NCBI GenBank assembly: GCA_021151685.1
Contig: JAGKWS010000016.1
Location: 1 to 51,121 of the forward strand
Source: Chitinophagaceae bacterium
Lineage (GTDB): Bacteria; Bacteroidota; Bacteroidia; Chitinophagales; Chitinophagaceae
Direction of reading: 5' to 3'
DNA: 51,121 bases
Shown: positions 44,022-51,121 of the stretch, piece by piece
How the letters are laid out: each line of letters begins with the position of its first letter
Numbering within the stretch: position 1 is the stretch's first letter
Position numbers and translations under genes: made by a program
The notes under the pieces: model-generated
Database searches by the model: none
What the model saw: the letters and a program-made list of their open reading frames with translations, nothing else
What the model was told of the DNA's origin: nothing

Positions 44022-46409
44022 ATGTGGCATAAAATAGCCGCGTTCATCATAAAGTACCGGATAGCACTCCTTGTGGGGTTGCTTGCCGCTACCGGCGTTA
44101 TGGGATATTTCGCCAGCCAGGTAAAACTCAGTTACGAGTTCACCAGTGCCGTACCTACCGACAATCCCAAATTCATAGAATACCAAAACTTCCGCAAACA
44201 GTTTGGCGAAGACGGCAACCTGATGGTAGTGGGCGTGCAGACAGATAGTCTGTTCGAACCCTCCTTCTTTAACGACTATGCCATACTGGCCCGCCAGATA
44301 GCCAAAGTGAATGCGGTAGAAAACGTACTGAGCATACCCGATGCCAAAACGTTGGTAAAAGATACGGTCACTTCCAAACTGAAGGACATGCCCATTGCGG
44401 CCGGCGAACCTCCCTTTGCCGATGTAGACAGTATTCGCCGCACTTTTATGAACCTTCCGGTGTACAAGGGTTTCCTCTACAACCCCGATACCCGCGCCTA
44501 CATGCTTGCAGTGCGCATCAACAAAGACACGCTCAACTCTAAGTACCGCGAAGGCATCATCAGCGACATAGTAGCACTGGGCGATGCCTTTGGCGAAAAA
44601 CACCATGTAGAGATTCACTACTCTGGCCTGCCCCTTATACGCACACAAATGGCTATGAAGGTGCAAAAAGAAATGAGGTTGTTCCTCATTATGTCCTTTG
44701 TGCTCACTGCCGTTATTCTGGTTATCTTCTTCCGTGCATTTGTGGCCGTGCTGGCCTCTATGCTGGTAGTAGCTATAGGGGTTATATGGTCGGTAGGTAC
44801 TATTGTGTTGCTGGGTTATAAGATAACCTTGCTCACAGCACTGATACCACCACTGGTAGTGGTGATAGGCATACCCAACTGCGTATACCTGCTCAATAGG
44901 TACCACTACGAGTATGCACGCAACCCCAACAAAATGAAGTCGCTGCTGCGTATGATAGACCGCATGGGCATTGTTACCTTCTTTACCAATCTTACAGCGG
45001 CCATAGGCTTTGGGGTATTCTTCTTTACCAAAAGCGTACTGCTGAAAGAGTTTGGCTTGGTTGCAGGTATCAACATCATTGCCCTGTTCTTTATATCGCT
45101 CATATTTATACCGGCTTTCTTCAGCTTTTTACCACCACCTGCTGTAAAGCACACCAAGTATCTGGAAAGTCCTATTATCAACAAAGTACTTACCAGCCTT
45201 ACCAACTGGGTATTCAGCCACAGGGTATGGATATATGGTTTCACCATTGCCATCTGCGCCCTGTCAGTTTGGGGTATGATGCAGCTACGCAACGATGCCC
45301 ACATTGTAGACGACCTTCCGCAGTCCGACAAGGTATCGGTAGACCTCAAGTTCTTCGAAAAGAACTTTAAGGGAGTAATGCCGCTGGAAATAGTGATAGA
45401 CACCCGCAAAAAACGGGGTGTGGTAAACGGGTTGGGTACCATCCGCAAGATGGATGAGCTGTGTACGGTATTGCAGAGCTATCCCGAAATAGGCAATCCC
45501 ATATCCATCACCAATGGGGTGAAGTTTGCCGCACAGCAGTATTTTGGTGGCGATACCACCTTCTTTGCCGTACCCGGCGACTTTGGTGCTGCCTTCCTGC
45601 AACCCTACCTATCTGCTAAAAAAGAGACAGCCAAGGGACGCAACCAAACATTGAGCAACCTGCTATTCTCGTTTATAGACAGCAACAAACAAAAGGCGCG
45701 CATCAGCGTGGGCATGGCCGATGTTGGCTCTCATCGCCTGCCTATCCTGCTCGACTCTATCAGACCACAGGTATACCGCATATTCGATACTACTAAGTAT
45801 ACCGTTACCTTTACAGGTACCAGCATCACCTTTCTGGAGGGTAGTAAGTTTATTGTGGCCAGTCTGCGCGACAGCCTCATTTTTGCCTTCCTCATCATAT
45901 TTGGTTGTATGATAGCCCTGTTCCGCTCATGGCGTATACTGGTTATCTCTATCGTGGTCAACATTGTGCCGCTGCTCATCACCGCAGGCCTCATGGGCTG
46001 GATGGGTATCCGCATCAAACCATCTACTGTGTTGGTATTCAGCGTGGCATTGGGCATCACTATAGATGTTACCATACGGTTCCTCATCAACTTCAAACAG
46101 GAGATGGCCCGGCACGACGAGAGTATTGCAGCTACGGTACACCGAACCATGCACGATACCGGCCTTAGCATCATCTATACCTCGCTCATTCTTATAGCTG
46201 GCTTTGGGGTGTTTATGCTCTCTCAGTTCGATGGTACCAAGTCGCTTGGCTACCTCACCTCTATTACTCTGTTCCTTGCCATGGTTACCAACCTTACCCT
46301 GCTGCCCGCCCTGCTGCTGTGGATGGATAAAGTAATAGAAAAGAAAAACGACTCTGTTACCTTTCTGATGGGCGAAGAAGAAGACGACGTTATTAAAATA
46401 GCCGACTAA
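44022..46409 (+). CDS. MMPL/RND superfamily exporter
   Basis: A 795-residue inner-membrane transporter with the two-fold RND layout: one membrane helix, a large periplasmic loop, five clustered helices (about residues 215-400), then the same again (one helix near 415, second loop, five helices from about 620 to 780). Second-half helix 4 carries VALGITIDVTIRFLINFK, with the Asp that normally relays protons. The matching first-half segment reads GIPNCVYLLNRYHYEY, where the usual Asp is Asn-Cys. Single-gene MMPL proteins of Bacteroidota may export lipids or hydrophobic compounds; the substrate is unknown. The start is ATG 44022. A strong terminator follows. Confidence 0.92.
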   Translation: MWHKIAAFIIKYRIALLVGLLAATGVMGYFASQVKLSYEFTSAVPTDNPKFIEYQNFRKQFGEDGNLMVVGVQTDSLFEPSFFNDYAILARQIAKVNAVENVLSIPDAKTLVKDTVTSKLKDMPIAAGEPPFADVDSIRRTFMNLPVYKGFLYNPDTRAYMLAVRINKDTLNSKYREGIISDIVALGDAFGEKHHVEIHYSGLPLIRTQMAMKVQKEMRLFLIMSFVLTAVILVIFFRAFVAVLASMLVVAIGVIWSVGTIVLLGYKITLLTALIPPLVVVIGIPNCVYLLNRYHYEYARNPNKMKSLLRMIDRMGIVTFFTNLTAAIGFGVFFFTKSVLLKEFGLVAGINIIALFFISLIFIPAFFSFLPPPAVKHTKYLESPIINKVLTSLTNWVFSHRVWIYGFTIAICALSVWGMMQLRNDAHIVDDLPQSDKVSVDLKFFEKNFKGVMPLEIVIDTRKKRGVVNGLGTIRKMDELCTVLQSYPEIGNPISITNGVKFAAQQYFGGDTTFFAVPGDFGAAFLQPYLSAKKETAKGRNQTLSNLLFSFIDSNKQKARISVGMADVGSHRLPILLDSIRPQVYRIFDTTKYTVTFTGTSITFLEGSKFIVASLRDSLIFAFLIIFGCMIALFRSWRILVISIVVNIVPLLITAGLMGWMGIRIKPSTVLVFSVALGITIDVTIRFLINFKQEMARHDESIAATVHRTMHDTGLSIIYTSLILIAGFGVFMLSQFDGTKSLGYLTSITLFLAMVTNLTLLPALLLWMDKVIEKKNDSVTFLMGEEEDDVIKIAD

Positions 46410-46429
46410 TTGTATTGGTTACATAAAAG

Positions 46430-46460
46430 AATCCCCGGCAGCTTGTAGTTGCCGGGGATT
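46430..46460. terminator. Terminator of the MMPL exporter gene
   Basis: AATCCCCGGCA (46430-46440) and TGCCGGGGATT (46450-46460) form a perfect 11-bp stem with a 9-base loop, followed on the plus strand by TTTGTTTTG. It can also act on the convergent nuclease-like gene that ends at 46493. Confidence 0.85.
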
Positions 46461-46492
46461 TTTGTTTTGTGGTGTTGCCCTGAGGGGAAATA

Positions 46493-47017
46493 TCAATAAC
46501 CGAAGAACAGTGTCTTCAACTCTTCTATAGTAGCTGTTTTACGGGTTTGGCGCACCTTGGGGTCTGGGTAAAACCGGGACAACTTATTAATGGCTTGCTC
46601 TATTAGATGATTGGCAAAAATGAAATAGAAAGTGGGATAAACTGCAATATTATTCTGTAAAACAAGTACAGAGCCTTCCACCTTTTCCTCCAAGTCGTCC
46701 TGCCGCAAATTTCGTCTCACATCCAGATAATTCAGTTTAAGCTCTACCAATACCAAATGTTGTTCGTTATCTCCCTCCACAGCAAACATCAAATCCATTG
46801 ACTTGTTGCGATTTCTACCATCTTGCTGCGCCTTGTGTGCTTCTATTGCATCTAAATCAACGACTGTTTCCCCATTCACAAATTGAGGAAGGGCAACGTT
46901 GTTGTTACTATCATTCGTCGAAATTATTGTGTCAAAATCTACAAGGCATGCTGGCAGGTCTTTCACTACAATATTATCGGAAGTAATTTTTTCAGCATAC
47001 CTGAAACTATGCTCCAT
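46493..47017 (-). CDS. PD-(D/E)xK nuclease-like protein, partner of the ATPase
   Basis: A 174-residue cytoplasmic protein without a recognised family. Its centre contains Asp75 in KSMDLMFAV and, 17 residues on, VELKLNY with Glu92 and Lys94; a D-Xn-E-x-K arrangement on two strands is the signature of the PD-(D/E)xK nuclease fold. The C-terminal part has YPTFYFIFANHLIEQAINKL and a basic tail. The gene begins 11 bases inside the end of the ATPase gene, so its translation is likely coupled to it. ATPase plus small nuclease pairs are common in phage defence, and that is my reading, without proof. A TOPRIM domain is not present. Confidence 0.6.
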   Translation of the reverse strand: MEHSFRYAEKITSDNIVVKDLPACLVDFDTIISTNDSNNNVALPQFVNGETVVDLDAIEAHKAQQDGRNRNKSMDLMFAVEGDNEQHLVLVELKLNYLDVRRNLRQDDLEEKVEGSVLVLQNNIAVYPTFYFIFANHLIEQAINKLSRFYPDPKVRQTRKTATIEELKTLFFGY

Positions 47018-48326
47018 ACAAATCGATACGCTCTAAAGCTCTGTTGAATGACTTAAAAATGGGGTCTATATCTACACCCAAATGCTGGTAATTGTACATA
47101 TAATCTTTGGTACTTTTGTCGGCAAGGTAGTAATTCACCTTATCCAGATTGCCCTCCTTCTCAGAGATGTACCGGATGGCCCCTACAAAGTCGGGGTCAT
47201 GGCTTGCAATAAAGAACTTTACGCCAAGGTGCTTATTCAGCATCACAATAATGCGGGCATACTCTACAATCCACTGCGGATGCAAATGCACCTCCGGTTC
47301 ATCTATAATGAGCAATGTTTTATCATTCAGTTCGCCGTTGTTCAGCAAAAGTTGCAATATGGCAAATGACTTGATACCCGTAGCACAATCCTGCAAATCA
47401 AAAGTCATACCATCGGCACGTTTGTATAAAAAGGCCCTACCCGATGGACTTTCGTCTATCGAAACATCTCCTTTTATTACATCTTTACTGATTATCTGAG
47501 ATAGATTAGAGAATGGCGGTCTGCTTTTTTTCCGCAGCAACTCATTCAGGTCATTCCAATAATCAACCTCAGTACCATCCTTACCTATCACCATGGGGGT
47601 ATCGGTATAAATCACATTCTGTATCGAAAATGGGATAGATAAACTGCTTTTGTCTTTCGAGTAAATAGGCTCATCATACTCTTGCACCTCCAAATGGCCG
47701 GGCAGTATCCCTTCGGGAAATACTCCAGATAATGCGGTCTCAAAAAGCGAAGCTGGTCGGGCATTTACTTTACCCATTGCCGTTTTGAAATGAGATTCGA
47801 GCAACTCTTCAATCTTCGCAAACAGAACAGAATCACTTTCAATGTCTGCATTTTGCGTCTCCTTGCTGTCTTCCCTCAGTATATCTTTCAGAATGTAGAC
47901 CCACCTTCTTTTTAGTCTTGAATAACGCTTATCATTTTTGTCAGCTGTAGCCATATATGTTTGCTGCACCTGCGCTATAAAATGGCGCCATCTTTCCATT
48001 TGCTCTTGCGAAACCTGTTTCTGATTTTTTAAGTTGTGTAACTGTTCTCTCAACTCGTTGCGTATTTCCGAATCATCTACTGCGTACAATTCAGATACAG
48101 CAATACTCAAAAAAATGAAAATCTCGTCCAAATCATTTCGCAGCTCATTGGCAACCAGCACATCATAATTACAGGCTGTTTTGAAGAGATAGTAGAGCAA
48201 CTTCGATACGGTGCTTTTACCACTGCCATTCTCCCCCGCTACTACCGTAATACCATCAATAATGATATTGGCCGTAGCAACCGCCCTAAAACCATCAACC
48301 TTTAGCCTTATTTGTGGAACGCTCAT
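47007..48326 (-). CDS. AAA/ABC-type ATPase, OLD-like, putative defence component
   Basis: A 439-residue cytoplasmic ATPase of the AAA_15/AAA_21 type. Walker A is GENGSGKS at residues 31-38, close to the N-terminus; a helical, probably coiled-coil insert of about 200 residues follows; then a degenerate ABC signature (CATGIKSF), Walker B TLLIIDEPEVHLHP (Asp342, Glu343) and the switch His in ASHDPDF. This resembles the ATPase half of OLD nucleases, but no TOPRIM domain is attached; the nuclease-like function appears in the overlapping downstream gene. An 18-bp palindrome sits 12 bases upstream of the ATG. The best guess is a two-gene anti-phage module. AT content is somewhat above that of the neighbours. 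Confidence 0.85.
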   Translation of the reverse strand: MSVPQIRLKVDGFRAVATANIIIDGITVVAGENGSGKSTVSKLLYYLFKTACNYDVLVANELRNDLDEIFIFLSIAVSELYAVDDSEIRNELREQLHNLKNQKQVSQEQMERWRHFIAQVQQTYMATADKNDKRYSRLKRRWVYILKDILREDSKETQNADIESDSVLFAKIEELLESHFKTAMGKVNARPASLFETALSGVFPEGILPGHLEVQEYDEPIYSKDKSSLSIPFSIQNVIYTDTPMVIGKDGTEVDYWNDLNELLRKKSRPPFSNLSQIISKDVIKGDVSIDESPSGRAFLYKRADGMTFDLQDCATGIKSFAILQLLLNNGELNDKTLLIIDEPEVHLHPQWIVEYARIIVMLNKHLGVKFFIASHDPDFVGAIRYISEKEGNLDKVNYYLADKSTKDYMYNYQHLGVDIDPIFKSFNRALERIDLYGA

Positions 48327-48337
48327 TGTTTCTGATA

Positions 48338-48367
48338 AGAATACCCAGGTATTCTGTAGTAAAAGTA
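48338..48367 (-). promoter_or_regulatory. Promoter and palindromic operator of the ATPase-nuclease pair
   Basis: On the minus strand TACTTTTA (48367-48360), a one-mismatch -7 element, is followed by an 18-base palindrome (48355-48338) whose 8-bp arms AGAATACC and GGTATTCT are perfect. The ATG lies 12 bases further. The palindrome would cover the first transcribed bases, a typical repressor site; no adjacent regulator gene is visible. Confidence 0.5.
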
Positions 48368-48374
48368 ATGAGAA

Positions 48375-48392
48375 GCGGGCAAAGTTGCCCGC
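48375..48392 (-). terminator. Hairpin after the SRPBCC-like membrane protein gene
   Basis: GCGGGCAA (48375-48382) and TTGCCCGC (48385-48392) form a perfect GC-rich 8-bp stem, 20 bases after the stop at 48413. The minus-strand sequence after it is TTCTCATTACTTTT, only moderately U-rich. It separates this gene from the ATPase operon. Confidence 0.6.
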
Positions 48393-48412
48393 AACACCTC
48401 TCTATGACTCAA

Positions 48413-49393
48413 TCACTTTGTCCGCTCTGCGTTTTTCTTTATATGGCTCAATACCCGTAAATGAATTTTATGAAGGATGTAGCTACTCCACATCTGCCAG
48501 TAAAAGGAGGGACTGATATTGTGATAATACCATGTAGTACCCGTCAGGCGGGTGCCGCCATCGGGCAAGCGGGTCAGTTCGAACTGCCCTTGCTTTGACA
48601 CAAAATAATCGTGTAAATGGGGCGCATCTATATTCCAAAAACTGAGTTCCTTCATAGGTTCGGGTTGCTCATCTACGGTAAACCTTAAAAGATTGGGTTC
48701 ATTCCATACCGTAATGGGCTCTACAAAACTACCTGTTGTAAAATTGCAATGACGCACAGCACCAACACCGCGTCCTGCAATGGTCGCATTGATGGGATAG
48801 GCAATGCCCGCCTTAAAGAGCCATTCGGTGGGTTCATCCAACTGAGGAAACGCGACAACATGCATCCATACTACCTCGGGTGCAGCTTGTATATCTATAG
48901 ATGTTACCACGGCCTGTAACGGCGGCTGGATGTCTTTTTCTACAAATGCCGTTATAGGTACCAACCCTATAAGTAGCAACAGCGTAGTAGATGTATTGCC
49001 GGGCGTACGCCTTACCAACACATGCCCCAAGCGGCTACCGAGCCATGTCAGGGCTACTCCGAACGGGGCTGCCATACCAATACAAATAAGTCCCTCTATG
49101 GCAAAAATCAGTAGCCCCGCCGTGTATACCCCAAGCGTCAAGAACCCAATGTGCCATGCCTGCTTTTTAGACACATCCTTGCCCGACCCATATAAGACAA
49201 CAGGTGCTGCCCCTATGAGCAAGGGAACAAAAATGAATAACGCAATACCATAATTGCCAATGCCATAAATAGCCCATACCGTAAGCAGCCCTGCTACAAC
49301 CACGGTAATGCCAACCGACAGCCATTTTCGCTTACCATCATTGGCCGGCATCCATTTTTCTGTAAGGTGCTTCACGGCGTTTTTTATTGACAA
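48413..49393 (-). CDS. Membrane protein with SRPBCC-like C-terminal domain
   Basis: A 326-residue protein. The N-terminal half has about four transmembrane helices (for example WLSVGITVVVAGLLTVWAIY and GFLTLGVYTAGLLIFAIEGL). The C-terminal half, from about residue 165, resembles a SRPBCC/START-like hydrophobic-ligand fold: SIDIQAAPEVVWMHVVAFPQ, then a long strand-rich part ending in GTRLTGTTWYYHNISPSFYW and a last amphipathic helix. The start is TTG at 49393 or a GTG seven codons later (49375); no ATG fits, and GGGAG lies 14 bases before the TTG. The function is unknown. A TAnnTTTG element occurs 36 bases upstream. Confidence 0.75.
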   Translation of the reverse strand: MSIKNAVKHLTEKWMPANDGKRKWLSVGITVVVAGLLTVWAIYGIGNYGIALFIFVPLLIGAAPVVLYGSGKDVSKKQAWHIGFLTLGVYTAGLLIFAIEGLICIGMAAPFGVALTWLGSRLGHVLVRRTPGNTSTTLLLLIGLVPITAFVEKDIQPPLQAVVTSIDIQAAPEVVWMHVVAFPQLDEPTEWLFKAGIAYPINATIAGRGVGAVRHCNFTTGSFVEPITVWNEPNLLRFTVDEQPEPMKELSFWNIDAPHLHDYFVSKQGQFELTRLPDGGTRLTGTTWYYHNISPSFYWQMWSSYILHKIHLRVLSHIKKNAERTK

Positions 49394-49428
49394 AAGAAAA
49401 TCTGGTTCTCCCTTCGTAATAAAGTTAA

Positions 49429-49436
49429 CAAATATA
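49429..49436 (-). promoter_or_regulatory. TAnnTTTG -7 element of the SRPBCC-like gene
   Basis: On the minus strand TATATTTG matches exactly; GGGAG (49412-49408) follows between it and the proposed TTG start, which supports an initiation site near 49393. Confidence 0.5.
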
Positions 49437-49564
49437 GCCAGCCCATCTGCACCTTTCCTACGGACGTGTACTGACCCATTTATAACATGAAACCTATATC
49501 TGGATGACAGACTCTCTGCAAAGACGGTTACAATACCTGTTCCTCACAAAGCATATGTAGCCCC

Positions 49565-50311
49565 CTACACCATGGGCACACTAAACTCTTTCGGAAACTT
49601 CTGCTGCAATAAGTTTTCTACCTGAAGCAGCATATCATTGACTTTCAACAGATCGAAAGTCACTCCCAGCTCGGTCAATGCGGTTTGGGTTTTATGTCCA
49701 ATCTGTCCATCTATATTACCTATTGTTTTACCCAACCTTATCAAACCCGATTGTATGGCTGCTTGTGCCTGATTGGCACCAAAATAATCTACACGTATGC
49801 CGGCAGCAAGTATGCCACTGGCCGCAGCGGCCGTATACGGCTTCAGGTTGTTGCCCTTTCCAGCCTGGTAATAATCGTAAACAATTTGATGGCTCCCTCT
49901 GCAATCAAAATGCCATGCCTCAGATTTGCTTGCAACTGGTTTGTCAATAATCGGGCGCACACCATGCGCAGCAGCTATCTGCCAGAAGTCGGCAAGAGAT
50001 ACCTTTATCGCGCTCAAATCCAGATCAAACGCCCTACCTGCCTCGTGAAAGCTTCCCCCCGGTGCCGGACTAAATGCTTTCTTTTTACCAGAGATATAAT
50101 CGCTATGCGACTGTGCCTGCATTTCATAACTTCTGAAAAGATCACTTAGTATCAGCCGGCCACCCGCCTGAGCCAGATCGGTAGCTATGTCGAAAATGGC
50201 AGCATGCATATCTGGCGTACACTTTGCCATGTAAGCTGGCAGTGGCAGCAAATCGCCCAATTTGTTTTTGTAAATCGATACAATGTTGGTGGTAACCAGT
50301 GGTGTTTTCAT
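49565..50311 (-). CDS. M15 family peptidoglycan peptidase with peptidoglycan-binding-like tail
   Basis: A 248-residue protein. Residues of about 50-140 form the M15 catalytic core of D-Ala-D-Ala carboxypeptidases or L,D-endopeptidases: LSDLFRSYEMQAQSHSDY with the conserved Arg60, PGGSFHEAGRAFDLDLSA with the zinc ligands His89 and Asp96, and SKSEAWHFDCRG with Glu131 and the third ligand His134. The C-terminal part (GNIDGQIGHKTQTALTELGV) is like a peptidoglycan-binding type 1 repeat. There is no signal peptide, which is unusual for a wall-acting enzyme and recalls phage or contractile-tail endolysins; alternatively it acts after export by another route. It is divergent from the DUF4402 gene across a long intergenic region. 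Confidence 0.88.
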   Translation of the reverse strand: MKTPLVTTNIVSIYKNKLGDLLPLPAYMAKCTPDMHAAIFDIATDLAQAGGRLILSDLFRSYEMQAQSHSDYISGKKKAFSPAPGGSFHEAGRAFDLDLSAIKVSLADFWQIAAAHGVRPIIDKPVASKSEAWHFDCRGSHQIVYDYYQAGKGNNLKPYTAAAASGILAAGIRVDYFGANQAQAAIQSGLIRLGKTIGNIDGQIGHKTQTALTELGVTFDLLKVNDMLLQVENLLQQKFPKEFSVPMV

Positions 50312-50872
50312 ACAATTGTTTTAAGTGGTTATTTTTCCAATACATACACAAGGTAGATATATATATCAAATCCAGATACCGTATTTTTCACGTATTTTCT
50401 ACAAATTATCGCAGAAACCCTAACAGCACACAATATCTGTACAACCAAAGTTATCCATCCGCCCCCCCACAGAAAAACGCCCCCCATACTGGTGGCATTT
50501 TATATATCACACATTCAAATTCACTGTCTGTTCCTTAGCCACACTATACACTGCATAGCACATGGCATGTACTTGCAAGGCATCTGCCATCTGCATATCA
50601 GTTACAAGCATACAACAGTTTGTGCCATCAAAAAAAACTGTTTTTCTTTGATGGCACATTGGCATCTTGCATTCTCTTGCCTATATAGGCTATCCGGAAG
50701 TTACCTATTCAAATTTATCCACTGTGTGGATTTGAGTTCCATTTTATGGATTTTTTAGTGCCATACCAAAATAATGCACATTGATTATCAATGCATTACA
50801 TTTTTGGCACGTAGTTGGCAATACTACTGGCATAACACAAACAACTAACAAAAACATACAAAACGAACTACA
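50312..50872. other. 561-bp intergenic region between the M15 gene and the third DUF4402 gene
   Basis: No gene is supported here. It holds a 12-base palindrome GATATATATATC (50356-50367), two C-rich runs near 50460-50487, a long hairpin (50621-50658, listed separately), and ATTGAT-T-ATCAAT (50780-50792), which lies about 80 bases before the DUF4402 ATG and could be an operator. No exact TAnnTTTG is present; TACATTTT at 50797 is the nearest. Confidence 0.6.
50621..50658. repeat. Long hairpin upstream of the third DUF4402 gene
   Basis: TGTGCCATCAAA (50621-50632) pairs perfectly with TTTGATGGCACA (50647-50658), and inside it AAAAA pairs with TTTTT around a CTG loop, with a single bulged C. This gives a stem of 17 bp. 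It lies in a divergent intergenic region where no terminator is needed. Confidence 0.75.
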
Positions 50873-51121
50873 ATGAAAAACATCATCAAATCTCTCGCCA
50901 TTGCCGCTGTTGCTACTTTCGGTTTCGCTACTGCTTCTCACGCTCAGGCTACCGCAACTGCTTCTGCTTCTGCCAACATCATCACCCCCATCTCTATCGT
51001 TAAGAACGTAGACATGAACTTCGGTAATGTGGCCGTATCGGCAACACTGGCAGGTACCGCAGTACTGGCCCCAGCTGGTACCCGTACTACAGGCGGTGCA
51101 GGTGGTGTTACATTGCCAGCC
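50873..51121 (+). CDS. DUF4402 domain secreted protein, 3' end outside the window
   Basis: The frame is open from the ATG at 50873 to the right edge, 83 codons. It starts with a signal peptide (MKNIIKSLAIAAVATFGFAT then ASHAQ). The mature part, ANIITPISIVKNVDMNFGNV followed by a Gly/Thr-rich stretch and GGVTLPA, lines up closely with the first subunit at 34763 (IVVPISMAKTVDMNFGN ... GVTLPA). It is therefore a paralogous DUF4402 subunit, probably the first gene of a second cluster that continues beyond the window. Codons are well adapted (many TCT, GCT, ATC), hinting at high expression. Confidence 0.88.
   Translation, partial: MKNIIKSLAIAAVATFGFATASHAQATATASASANIITPISIVKNVDMNFGNVAVSATLAGTAVLAPAGTRTTGGAGGVTLPA

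Noticed and set aside
50563..50577. TGGCAT-N4-TTGCA as a sigma-54 promoter for the third DUF4402 gene
   Set aside because: Spacing is one base short, and it lies about 300 bases before the start codon.

Overview
The window looks like chromosome of a member of the Bacteroidota, most likely a Chitinophagaceae-like gliding or environmental lineage. The evidence is a complete sprA gene for the type IX secretion system (T9SS) translocon, two secreted proteins with C-terminal T9SS type A sorting domains, TAnnTTTG promoter elements in place of the proteobacterial -10 box, and housekeeping gene neighbourhoods such as ruvA-sprA and rbfA with a LolC/E-type permease. No rRNA, tRNA or CRISPR array was recognised.

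Layout. 1-3.3 kb: an AT-rich STAND-type NTPase that is open at the left edge. 3.3-8.7 kb: core genes (mnmA, then on the minus strand a DPP-IV-type peptidase, clpS, a DUF983 protein and an AraC regulator). 8.8-12.8 kb: an accessory patch with an orphan gene, two tandem 169-bp palindrome-bearing repeats, two small secreted proteins, two copies of a strongly structured repeat of about 200 bp, and a parDE toxin-antitoxin pair. 12.9-19.8 kb: a secreted protein, a glycosyltransferase, a twice-frameshifted membrane protein gene, an FtsX-like permease, rbfA and a GT-C-like membrane protein. 19.9-29.7 kb: sprA, ruvA, an outer-membrane protein and bcp. 29.7-34.6 kb: a hybrid histidine kinase, a sigma-54-type response regulator and a stand-alone receiver protein.

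34.7-39.5 kb holds the most striking block, a four-gene plus-strand operon encoding two DUF4402-type secreted subunits, a PapD-like periplasmic chaperone and an usher-like outer-membrane protein. I read it as a chaperone-usher-like surface fibre system in a phylum better known for type V pili. It lies directly downstream of the two-component genes. A third DUF4402 gene, cut by the right edge, starts at 50873.

39.5-51.1 kb: a lipoprotein, two T9SS cargo proteins, an MMPL/RND exporter, an overlapping ATPase plus nuclease-like gene pair that is a candidate defence module, a membrane protein with an SRPBCC-like domain, an M15 peptidase, and a 561-bp intergenic region with a long hairpin ahead of the third DUF4402 gene. 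All family assignments come from reading motifs and translated sequence; no database search was run.
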